Source: Veillonella intestinalis (GTDB lineage Bacteria; Bacillota; Negativicutes; Veillonellales; Veillonellaceae). From it: 64,000 bases of DNA. The stretch spans positions 1 through 64,000 of the forward strand of contig NZ_CALPDB010000002.1 of assembly GCF_943193155.1 (NCBI RefSeq), in the 5' to 3' direction. Position 1 is the stretch's first letter, and the number at the start of each line of letters is the position of its first letter. Below are positions 54,229-61,277 of the stretch, piece by piece. The position numbers and the translations under genes were made by a program. Under the pieces are notes generated by a model. It worked only from the letters and a program-made list of their open reading frames with translations, searched no databases and had not been told where the DNA came from.

Positions 54229-55713
54229 TTATCTCTCCTTCAATGCTTCGCGTGCTACTTCTCTATCATCAAAATGAATCGTTTTATCTTTCAAAATCTG
54301 ATAATCTTCATGTCCTTTACCAGCAATAATAACTACATCGCCAGCTTCAGCTTGCTTAATAGCTTCATGAATAGCAGTACGTCGATCTACAATAATTTCA
54401 TACGATGAATCTGGTCGAAGTGCTTCTTTTACCCCTACGGCTACCTGCTCAACAATCTGATTAGGATCTTCCGTACGAGGATTGTCAGACGTTACAAAAA
54501 TTTTATCACCATATTGCGCTGCTATACGCCCCATGATAGGTCGCTTAGTAGCATCTCGGTCACCACCACAACCAAAGACAACTAGTATCTTATTGTCAAC
54601 AATCTTTTGCGCCGTTTCTAAAATATTTTCCAAACCATCAGGTGTATGTGCATAGTCTACTACGACTGCAAACGGTTGTCCTTCTTCTACTAATTCAAAG
54701 CGCCCTGGAACAGCTGTGAAATCACTTAGGGCCTCAATAATAGCTTCCATGGAAATGCCTTCAAATAAGCAAGCCCCCATAGCGGCTAATGTGTTATACA
54801 CATTGAAAAGCCCAGTAATTCTCATATGAATAGGATATGACTTCCCTTGGTACACTACATCATAAGCAGACGTTTTAGAGGTAATTGTAAGATTTTCACC
54901 TTCTAAAGTCCCCTGCCCCTTCGTGCCATATGTAATAAGCGGCGCTGAATTTTTGGCCATCACTTGTTTACCATAAGGATCGTCAATATTAATAACCGCC
55001 CCTTTATTAGTTTTATGCTGCTTAGACATACTTACCTGTTCAAACAACTTGCACTTTGCCGCTAAATAGTTTTCAAAAGTCTTATGAAAATCTAAATGGT
55101 CCTGTGTTAAGTTAGTAAATACAGCCGTATCGTATTCTACACCAGCTACACGACCTAAAGCTAACGCATGAGAGGATACTTCCATAATACAATGAGTTAC
55201 CCCTTCAGCTACCATGCGCGCCAAAATATGTTGTAAATCTACAACATCGGGAGTTGTGTTGTGAATGGGATATGTTTTATCGCCAATCATTACATGAACA
55301 GTACCAATAATCCCTACTTTATAACCTTGGGCCTTTAAAATATGGCCAATAATATGAGTTGTTGTCGTTTTTCCATTAGTCCCCGTTACGCCAATCATGC
55401 GCATTTTACAACCTGGATAGTCATAAAAAAATGGCACACATTGTTGCATGGCAATACGAGTATCCCCTACTGTTAAAACTGCTATATGGGCAGGCACCGC
55501 TACAGGCTGTGAAACCAGTAAGGCCACTGCACCGGCTTCAATCGCTTTTGCTATATAATCATGACCATTAACATGGGCGCCAGTCAAACAAATAAACAAA
55601 CTGCCAGGCTTAACTTCCCGAGAATCAGCTGTTATATGTGAAACAGCCACATCAGTGGGCCCTGTAACGGTCACCTCTTTAATTACATCTATAATTTCTT
55701 GAACTGTTTTCAC
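54229..55713 (-). CDS. murE: UDP-N-acetylmuramoyl-tripeptide synthetase, meso-diaminopimelate type
   Basis: The 494-residue Mur ligase has TADSREVKPGSLFICLTGAHVNGHDY, GVTGTNGKTTTTHIIGHIL, TNLTQDHLDFHKTFENY and VVVDYAHTPDGLENIL. The substrate motif reads SDNPRTEDP; DNPR is the meso-diaminopimelate form, so the stem peptide should contain DAP, as expected for Veillonella. It follows ftsL by 61 bases; the pbpB/ftsI gene usually found here is missing. Confidence 0.97.
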   Translation of the reverse strand: MKTVQEIIDVIKEVTVTGPTDVAVSHITADSREVKPGSLFICLTGAHVNGHDYIAKAIEAGAVALLVSQPVAVPAHIAVLTVGDTRIAMQQCVPFFYDYPGCKMRMIGVTGTNGKTTTTHIIGHILKAQGYKVGIIGTVHVMIGDKTYPIHNTTPDVVDLQHILARMVAEGVTHCIMEVSSHALALGRVAGVEYDTAVFTNLTQDHLDFHKTFENYLAAKCKLFEQVSMSKQHKTNKGAVINIDDPYGKQVMAKNSAPLITYGTKGQGTLEGENLTITSKTSAYDVVYQGKSYPIHMRITGLFNVYNTLAAMGACLFEGISMEAIIEALSDFTAVPGRFELVEEGQPFAVVVDYAHTPDGLENILETAQKIVDNKILVVFGCGGDRDATKRPIMGRIAAQYGDKIFVTSDNPRTEDPNQIVEQVAVGVKEALRPDSSYEIIVDRRTAIHEAIKQAEAGDVVIIAGKGHEDYQILKDKTIHFDDREVAREALKER

Positions 55714-55741
55714 AATAATACCTCCACTTCAAACAAGGAAA

Positions 55742-55762
55742 GCAGCTCACCTACGGAGCTGC
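55742..55762 (-). other. Hairpin between ftsL and murE
   Basis: Perfect arms GCAGCTC (55742-55748) and GAGCTGC (55756-55762) with a seven-base loop, 13 bases after the ftsL stop codon, followed on the minus strand by only TTTCCTTG. It may be a weak attenuator or mRNA processing element. It stands at the point where ftsI would be expected. Confidence 0.5.
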
Positions 55763-55774
55763 CTCATACCGTAG

Positions 55775-56191
55775 TTACTCCATGATGTGCTGTGTTACAT
55801 TCACATCTCGTTCTACAGTAGTACCTTTGCTATTGTACACAAAAGCATCGGGCAAAACCATTCCCAATTTATCTTGCGCAATCTGTTGAATTCTTGTAGG
55901 TGATTTTAATTCTGCCACCTCTAAATTCAATTCATCGTTATCTCTTGAAAGTTGAACCATCTCTTTTTGCAGACTCACCAATTGATAGCCAGCACCTGCT
56001 TTTATTGCTTCAGCCCCAACTATGGAAAAACAAATAGCACAAAGCATACCAACCAATAACATCGCTTGCTTTAATTCTGGCGATGCATTACTAAATACGC
56101 CAGCTCGTTTAGCTGAACGCCCACGTGTCGGTATATACGGTCTCGCTGTCGGTTGAGCCACTCTCACACCAACTGTTTTTCTCGCTAACAT
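55775..56191 (-). CDS. ftsL: Cell division protein FtsL-like
   Basis: The 138-residue protein has a basic N-terminus of about 45 residues, one membrane helix (AMLLVGMLCAICFSIVGAEAI) and a coiled coil (LVSLQKEMVQLSRDNDELNLEVAELKSPTRIQQIAQDKLGMVLP), with the final KLGMVLP typical of FtsL/DivIC. Sequence conservation in this family is low, and the assignment rests on topology and on its position after rsmH. It bridges FtsQ and FtsB in the divisome. The start was set at ATG 56191; a GTG five codons earlier is possible. Confidence 0.85.
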   Translation of the reverse strand: MLARKTVGVRVAQPTARPYIPTRGRSAKRAGVFSNASPELKQAMLLVGMLCAICFSIVGAEAIKAGAGYQLVSLQKEMVQLSRDNDELNLEVAELKSPTRIQQIAQDKLGMVLPDAFVYNSKGTTVERDVNVTQHIME

Positions 56192-56213
56192 ACAATCAAC
56201 CCCCACAATCTAT

Positions 56214-57146
56214 CTATACCTTTTGAGCTACCCGTAATTTAGCACTACGAGATCTCGGATTAATAGCCACTTCTTCTTCACTAGGCTCAATCGCTTTATT
56301 GCGCGCTTTAACACTAGCCTTGTGATGACACACACACACAGGTAAACCTGGCGGGCAAACACAGCCCGTACTCAACTCTTTAAAAGTTTGCTTAGTAATT
56401 CTATCTTCTAACGAATGGAAGGTAATTACACCAATATGGCCACCTGGTTTTAATAATTCAACAGCATCTTTAAAACTATCTTGTAAAATAGCTAACTCTT
56501 GATTCACTTCAATACGAATCGCTTGAAATGTCCGCTTAGCTGGATGTGGACCTTCACGACGAGCACCAGCTGGAATCGCCTGCTTAATGATAGTTGTCAA
56601 TTCACCAGTCGTTTCAATCGGACTTTCTTCTCGAGCAGCTACAATAAATTGAGCAATTCGTTTAGCCCAACGTTCTTCGCCATAATCACGAATAATTCGG
56701 TATAAATCAGCTTCACTATAGCTGTTAACTACCTTAGCGGCCGTTAAGTCACTATGCTGATCCATCCGCATATCTAAAGGACCATCCTGCATATAGGAAA
56801 ACCCTCGCTCAGCTGTATCTAATTGATAGCTTGATACGCCCAAGTCAAAGATAAATCCATCAACAGCTGTAATGCCTCGCTCTGTAAGAGCTTGTTTTAA
56901 ATGGCGAAAATTTGTTGGAATAGTCATAACCTGACAAGACAAATCTTGCAAACGCTCTGTAGCTGTAGCTAAGGCTACTTCATCTTGGTCCAGACCAATA
57001 AGTAATCCATCTTCAGCTAATTGTTCACCTAATGCGTGTGCATGACCGGCACCACCAAGCGTACAATCTACATAGACCCCATGGGGATCCGTAATAACAG
57101 CTTGTACCGTCTCGTCAAGCAACACGCTGACATGATGAAATTCCAT
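56214..57146 (-). CDS. rsmH: 16S rRNA (cytosine1402-N4)-methyltransferase
   Basis: The 310-residue enzyme (MraW) has HHVSVLLDETVQAV, VDCTLGGAGHAHAL, LIGLDQDEVAL, GFIFDLGVSSYQLDTAERGFSYMQDGPLDMRMD, AKRTFQAIRIEVNQEL and ITFHSLEDRITKQTF. It methylates C1402 of 16S rRNA using SAM. A Cys cluster (CVCPPGLPVCVCHHK) near the C-terminus is common in the family. It is 49 bases after mraZ. Confidence 0.97.
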   Translation of the reverse strand: MEFHHVSVLLDETVQAVITDPHGVYVDCTLGGAGHAHALGEQLAEDGLLIGLDQDEVALATATERLQDLSCQVMTIPTNFRHLKQALTERGITAVDGFIFDLGVSSYQLDTAERGFSYMQDGPLDMRMDQHSDLTAAKVVNSYSEADLYRIIRDYGEERWAKRIAQFIVAAREESPIETTGELTTIIKQAIPAGARREGPHPAKRTFQAIRIEVNQELAILQDSFKDAVELLKPGGHIGVITFHSLEDRITKQTFKELSTGCVCPPGLPVCVCHHKASVKARNKAIEPSEEEVAINPRSRSAKLRVAQKV

Positions 57147-57195
57147 AGGGCCTCCCTTCTTTTACTAACTAAACTTTGTTGAAAACTTATAACTT

Positions 57196-57630
57196 TTAGA
57201 AAATAAGTCCTTCCATATTTTCAGTTAAAGCTTCCATATTGGCATCCATATCTGCTGAATAAGCATCCCAATGTTCACGACTCCAAATTTCTACATGATC
57301 ACCAGCGCCGATAACCACAGCTTCTTTTTTTAAGAACGCATAGTTACGTAAGCTAGCAGGCACTAAGATACGTCCTTGTTTATCAAACTCTAGTTCATTT
57401 GCATTTGCAAAAATAGAACGTTTTAAACCCCGTACACTAGCCTTGCCATTAGATTGAGCCGCTAATTGAGTTGCTTTGGCTTCAAAGGTTTCGTACGTAT
57501 AAATGGCGAGACAATTATCAAGGCTCTTGGTCATAATACAGGACTCCCCTAATTGCTCACGCAATTTAGCTGGAATAATTAATCGCCCTTTTGTATCAAT
57601 GGTATGTGAATATTCACCCATGAACATCAT
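57196..57630 (-). CDS. mraZ: MraZ transcriptional regulator
   Basis: The 144-residue protein has two AbrB-like SpoVT/MraZ repeats: MFMGEYSHTIDTKGRLIIPAKLREQLG and ANELEFDKQGRILVPASLRNYA. MraZ proteins bind TGGG/GTGG direct repeats before their own gene and repress the dcw cluster. GGAGGTG lies three bases from the first of two adjacent ATG codons. GTGG boxes occur in its promoter. Confidence 0.96.
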   Translation of the reverse strand: MMFMGEYSHTIDTKGRLIIPAKLREQLGESCIMTKSLDNCLAIYTYETFEAKATQLAAQSNGKASVRGLKRSIFANANELEFDKQGRILVPASLRNYAFLKKEAVVIGAGDHVEIWSREHWDAYSADMDANMEALTENMEGLIF

Positions 57631-57667
57631 TGTCTCACCTCCTTTTACACGTTCCCTATCTTATTCA

Positions 57668-57711
57668 CCACTATATGGTAAATTCTACCACATTCCCCCA
57701 CTTAATAACAA
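57668..57711 (-). promoter_or_regulatory. mraZ promoter with GTGG operator boxes
   Basis: Minus strand: TTGTTA (57711-57706), 18 bases, TAGAAT (57687-57682). GTGG boxes begin at 57701, 57691 and 57671, so they are 10 and 20 bases apart on one helical face. This is the direct-repeat layout recognised by MraZ, and it overlaps the promoter as expected for autorepression of the cluster. Confidence 0.7.
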
Positions 57712-57734
57712 TAAAATATGTGAAATTTAATAAA

Positions 57735-57776
57735 AAAAGCAGAAAAAATTTTCAAATCTTTATTTTTTCTGCTTTT
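57735..57776. terminator. Bidirectional terminator between mraZ and the ThrE-like gene
   Basis: Perfect 15-base arms AAAAGCAGAAAAAAT (57735-57749) and ATTTTTTCTGCTTTT (57762-57776), with T-runs on the minus strand. The two flanking genes are divergent, so it protects the mraZ promoter from readthrough rather than ending a gene. A weak extended -10 (TGATATACT, ending 57923) for the ThrE gene is the only other feature in the gap 57631-57991. Confidence 0.75.
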
Positions 57777-57991
57777 AAACGTTTTTTTGTTTTATTTTAA
57801 GATTCATATGTTCGTTATTATTAGACTTTATCTTGGCTCAATTTTAAAGTAGTCCCCACTTCGCCCCCCAGTTACCATTTTTTGCCACTCCCTAATCACA
57901 CGACAACCCCAATATGATATACTAATATAAAATAAAACTAAGATTACAAGATAGAACCATACATTATACAATGTAGAGAAAGGACTATTGT

Positions 57992-59446
57992 ATGACTCAC
58001 AAGACCAACAAAAAACATACTATGACTACTGTTCACGAATCGACAACAGGAAATAGTCATAACCACCACATGCATCCGCAACATCGCCATCATCATACTG
58101 CCAATAGTTGCTCATCCGGTCCTTCTAATTATCAAATTATGAACGAACCATTTGTAGCGATTCGGCGTAAAATGGATTTATTACTCGACTTAGGACAACT
58201 ACTTATGGAAAACGGCGCTAACACCAATCATCTACAACGAGATATGATGCGCGCCGCTACCTATATGGGAATTCCCCCTGAATATGTCCATATTCATATA
58301 ACCTATATGACATTAATGCTCAATATTAATGACGAAAAGCATTCCTATACAGCCTTTCGTAAAACGCCTGTTCACGGCGTAAATATGACGATTTTATCCA
58401 CCTTATCAAAATTAACCTGGAAAGCTATAGAACAAAATTTTACCTTAGATGAATTCGAAGCACATCTTAAAAGTATTGCCCAAGCACCACCTAAATATTC
58501 AACTTCAGTTCTAGCCATCGGTGCAGGTTTAGCTTGTGGGGCTTTTACTATTTTATTTGGTGGTTCTCTTTTCTCCGCTCTAATGACTTCTATTTGTGCT
58601 ATCGTTGGCTTTTTAGTTCGTTATATATGCCATCATTTCAAGATTAACTTTTATTTTGGTGTAGTAGCGGCCGCTTTTTCCGCCACCTCAGCAGCCTATT
58701 TACTCAATACTACCTTAGGCTCTTTTGAAATTATTTATGCTATGGTTAGTTGCACACTGTTTCTAATTCCTGGCATTCCCCTTATAAATGCAGTAGATGA
58801 TATGATTAATAACCACATTGTATCTGGTATGACACGAGCTATGCACACCTTACTCATAGTTAGTAGTATGTCTGTAGGCATTGCCATGGCACTCTACTTT
58901 GATCATGTCTCTACTTTTACCCACCTAAATATTACACCCGCTGTAGTATCGCCGATTCAAGCGGTAGCGGCAGCCATCGGAGCCGTATGTTTTTCCCTTA
59001 TTTTTAACACGCCGTATCGCCTATTATGGATTGTTGCTCTAGGCGGGACTATCAGTGTCATCACACGCAATATTTTAATCGTAAACTTTAACTTTACCTT
59101 AGTCGGTGCTAGCTTTGTAGCTGCTGCTATTATCGGTTTATTAGCCTTGCGGTTTTACAAATTTTTCCGAACAGCGCCACTCATTTTATCCATTCCTTCT
59201 GTTATTCCAATGATTCCTGGTGTTTTACTCTACCGCTTTTTATTTGGCCTATTAACCATTAATTCGTTAACACCTGATAATCTCCTCTTTGCGCTACGCA
59301 GTGGAATTACAGGCGTTATGACTATTATTTGTATAGCTATTGGCGTATCCATTCCTCACATTTTTGCTCGTAGCTACTTAGACCGTAAAAAAGCATTATC
59401 CTTAGATAAAGCTTTAAAAGCACGTCAAAAAGAATTACAAAACTAA
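57992..59446 (+). CDS. ThrE-family (DUF1212) threonine/serine exporter with His-rich N-terminus
   Basis: The 484-residue protein has a DUF1212 domain (MDLLLDLGQLLMENGANTNHLQRDMMRAATYMGIPPEYVHIHITYMTLML) followed by about ten membrane helices, including the DUF3815-like half (LILSIPSVIPMIPGVLLYRFLFGLL). This is the full-length ThrE plan in one chain. Family members export threonine and serine. The first ~45 residues add a tail with about ten His in HNHHMHPQHRHHH plus a Cys, a possible metal site. sstT, an importer for the same amino acids, is elsewhere in the window. AAAGGA precedes the ATG. Confidence 0.85.
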   Translation: MTHKTNKKHTMTTVHESTTGNSHNHHMHPQHRHHHTANSCSSGPSNYQIMNEPFVAIRRKMDLLLDLGQLLMENGANTNHLQRDMMRAATYMGIPPEYVHIHITYMTLMLNINDEKHSYTAFRKTPVHGVNMTILSTLSKLTWKAIEQNFTLDEFEAHLKSIAQAPPKYSTSVLAIGAGLACGAFTILFGGSLFSALMTSICAIVGFLVRYICHHFKINFYFGVVAAAFSATSAAYLLNTTLGSFEIIYAMVSCTLFLIPGIPLINAVDDMINNHIVSGMTRAMHTLLIVSSMSVGIAMALYFDHVSTFTHLNITPAVVSPIQAVAAAIGAVCFSLIFNTPYRLLWIVALGGTISVITRNILIVNFNFTLVGASFVAAAIIGLLALRFYKFFRTAPLILSIPSVIPMIPGVLLYRFLFGLLTINSLTPDNLLFALRSGITGVMTIICIAIGVSIPHIFARSYLDRKKALSLDKALKARQKELQN

Positions 59447-59447
59447 A

Positions 59448-59513
59448 AAAGCCTGGTACTGAAGTGTAACCATGAGCATATAACTCATGACTACTATCAG
59501 CACCAGGCCTTTC
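59448..59513. terminator. Bidirectional terminator between the ThrE-like gene and trxA
   Basis: Outer arms AAAGCCTGGT (59448-59457) and ACCAGGCCTTT (from 59502), with an inner CATGAG/CTCATG hairpin (59471-59489). T-runs flank both sides of this convergent junction. Confidence 0.88.
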
Positions 59514-59517
59514 TATA

Positions 59518-59838
59518 TTATAAGTGAGCTTCAATAGCTGCTTTTAATTCATTTTGTGGTACATAACCAATTTTACGGTCTACTACTTCACCATTTTTAA
59601 TAATAGCAAATGTTGGTAGTACTTCTACTTGGTATTCTTTTGCTAATTCAACAACTTCATCAGTGTTAACTTTAGCAAAAGCTACTTTATCACCTAATTC
59701 TTCAGCTAACGCTTCAAATACAGGCATCATACGTACGCAATAACCGCACCATGGAGCCCAAAAATCTACGATTGCCACTTCTTTAGATGTAATTGTTTCT
59801 TTAAAATTTGCTGTTGTTAATTCTGCAATATTTGCCAT
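59518..59838 (-). CDS. trxA: Thioredoxin with CGYC active site
   Basis: The 106-residue protein is a full-length thioredoxin: VDFWAPW then C31-G-Y-C34, AFAKVNTDEVVELAKEYQVEVLPTF with the cis-Pro, and IIKNGEVVDRKIGYVPQNEL. The usual CGPC is changed to CGYC. The residue before the second Cys strongly affects redox potential in this fold, so the protein may be more oxidising than ordinary thioredoxin. The TrxR-like gene at the other end of the window is a possible partner but is not adjacent. GGAGGG precedes the ATG. Confidence 0.93.
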   Translation of the reverse strand: MANIAELTTANFKETITSKEVAIVDFWAPWCGYCVRMMPVFEALAEELGDKVAFAKVNTDEVVELAKEYQVEVLPTFAIIKNGEVVDRKIGYVPQNELKAAIEAHL

Positions 59839-59897
59839 AATAAAATACCCTCCTAAATGTATTGTCTAAAATTATATTTCAATGAAATGAACTTACA

Positions 59898-60284
59898 TTA
59901 ATGATTATCTGGACGTATTTGAACCAATACACAATCCTCAATGACTGCGAGTCCTAGCTCCTTAGCTTTTGCTACTACAGCTGGTTTATCAGCACCAGGC
60001 TGAAGCCAAACTGTCGGAATTTGTAATGATTTGCATTCCTCCAAAGCGGCTAAGCCTACTTTTTCTGGAACTACAAAATCCACTACTTCTGGCACTTCTG
60101 GTAAATCACTAAGTGATGGATAGCAGATAACTCCATCAATCTCTGTAACATTAGGATTGACTGGATACACTGTATAGCCATGATCACGCAAGCAAGCATA
60201 AATTTTGTAACCAAATTTTTCTTTACGACTTGTAGCGCCTAACACAGCCCATACTTTCTTAGTAAGTGCGTCTTTAGGTGTCAT
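59898..60284 (-). CDS. CoA-binding domain protein (YccU-like)
   Basis: The 128-residue protein has WAVLGATSRKEKFGYKIYACLRDHGYTVYPVNPN, then GVICYPSLSDLPEVPEVVDFVVPEKVGLAALEEC and VWLQPGADKPAVVAKAKELGLAVIEDCVL. This is the stand-alone CoA-binding Rossmann domain related to succinyl-CoA synthetase alpha. The function of the family is unknown. GAGGTGAT precedes the ATG, and it lies 27 bases from gluQ and 59 from trxA. Confidence 0.9.
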   Translation of the reverse strand: MTPKDALTKKVWAVLGATSRKEKFGYKIYACLRDHGYTVYPVNPNVTEIDGVICYPSLSDLPEVPEVVDFVVPEKVGLAALEECKSLQIPTVWLQPGADKPAVVAKAKELGLAVIEDCVLVQIRPDNH

Positions 60285-60311
60285 ACTATCACCTCAACTC
60301 TCTACACTAAA

Positions 60312-61277
60312 TTATATCACAATATCGAAATTTGTCAATTTGATTTGCTGTTGTTTAAGAGATAAATTCTCAATATTACTATCTAGTAAGGTCGACCAAG
60401 ATAGAGTCTCTCCTGGGCCCAACGCTTTTCGCGAAACAAGCCCTGCTGCCAAGGCTAAACGACCTAATATCATAGGCGCACTATAACCACTTTCACGCAA
60501 CTCACGCAAAGTAATACTCTGTTGTCTCTTTGATAAACGATAGCCATCTTCATCTACCACTAAAGGGGCGTGCCAATATATAGGGGCTGACTCATCTAAT
60601 ACTTCATATAACCAGAGCTGCGAAGCAACAGCAGGCAATAAATCATAGCCTCGAACTACATCCGTAATCCCCATAGCAATATCATCCATAACAACCGCTA
60701 AATTATAGGCAAACATACCATCTGCTCGTTTTACAACAAAATCGTCTGTCTCCGGCCATAATTCTTGACTTTGTAGTCCTTGCCAAGAGTCCATAAATTC
60801 ATATCTTCGCTTTGCTACTTTTAATCGCCAAGAGGGCTCTTTTTGACTATATAATTGGTGTCGCATAGTTTCATTTAGGTGGCGGCAATGACCATCATAG
60901 TGAGCAATCCCCTCATGTCCATGAGGAGCTGAACTAATAGACTGTAAACGAGCTCTATTACAAAAACAGGGATATATTAGCCCTTCAGTCTGCCACTTTT
61001 GTAATTGTGCCTCATAAAAATCATAGCGCTCACTTTGCCAATAAGAGATAGAAGGACCGCCCGTTCGTGGTCCTTCATCCCAAGTAAGGCCTAACCATTC
61101 TAAATCATCTAATAAATCGTCCCCTAAAGTGCGCTTAGCTCGTTGTGTATCAATATCTTCCATGCGCAAGACAAACGTACCACCCTGCTGTTTCACTACT
61201 AACCAAGACAACATGGCAATCCACACATTGCCTAAATGAATATGTCCCGTTGGACTTGGTGCAAATCGCCCTTTCAT
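60312..61277 (-). CDS. gluQ: Glutamyl-Q tRNA(Asp) synthetase
   Basis: The 321-residue protein is a truncated class I glutamyl-tRNA synthetase without the anticodon domain. It has KGRFAPSPTGHIHLGNVWIAML (HIGH region), FVLRMEDIDTQRAKR, a zinc-site Cys pair in YPCFCNRARL with later H-Y-D-G-H-C, MDDIAMGITDVVRGYDLL, and RLSKRQQS (KMSKS-like). It charges glutamate onto queuosine of tRNA-Asp. Its ATG overlaps the ABC-F stop codon (ATGA). Confidence 0.92.
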   Translation of the reverse strand: MKGRFAPSPTGHIHLGNVWIAMLSWLVVKQQGGTFVLRMEDIDTQRAKRTLGDDLLDDLEWLGLTWDEGPRTGGPSISYWQSERYDFYEAQLQKWQTEGLIYPCFCNRARLQSISSAPHGHEGIAHYDGHCRHLNETMRHQLYSQKEPSWRLKVAKRRYEFMDSWQGLQSQELWPETDDFVVKRADGMFAYNLAVVMDDIAMGITDVVRGYDLLPAVASQLWLYEVLDESAPIYWHAPLVVDEDGYRLSKRQQSITLRELRESGYSAPMILGRLALAAGLVSRKALGPGETLSWSTLLDSNIENLSLKQQQIKLTNFDIVI

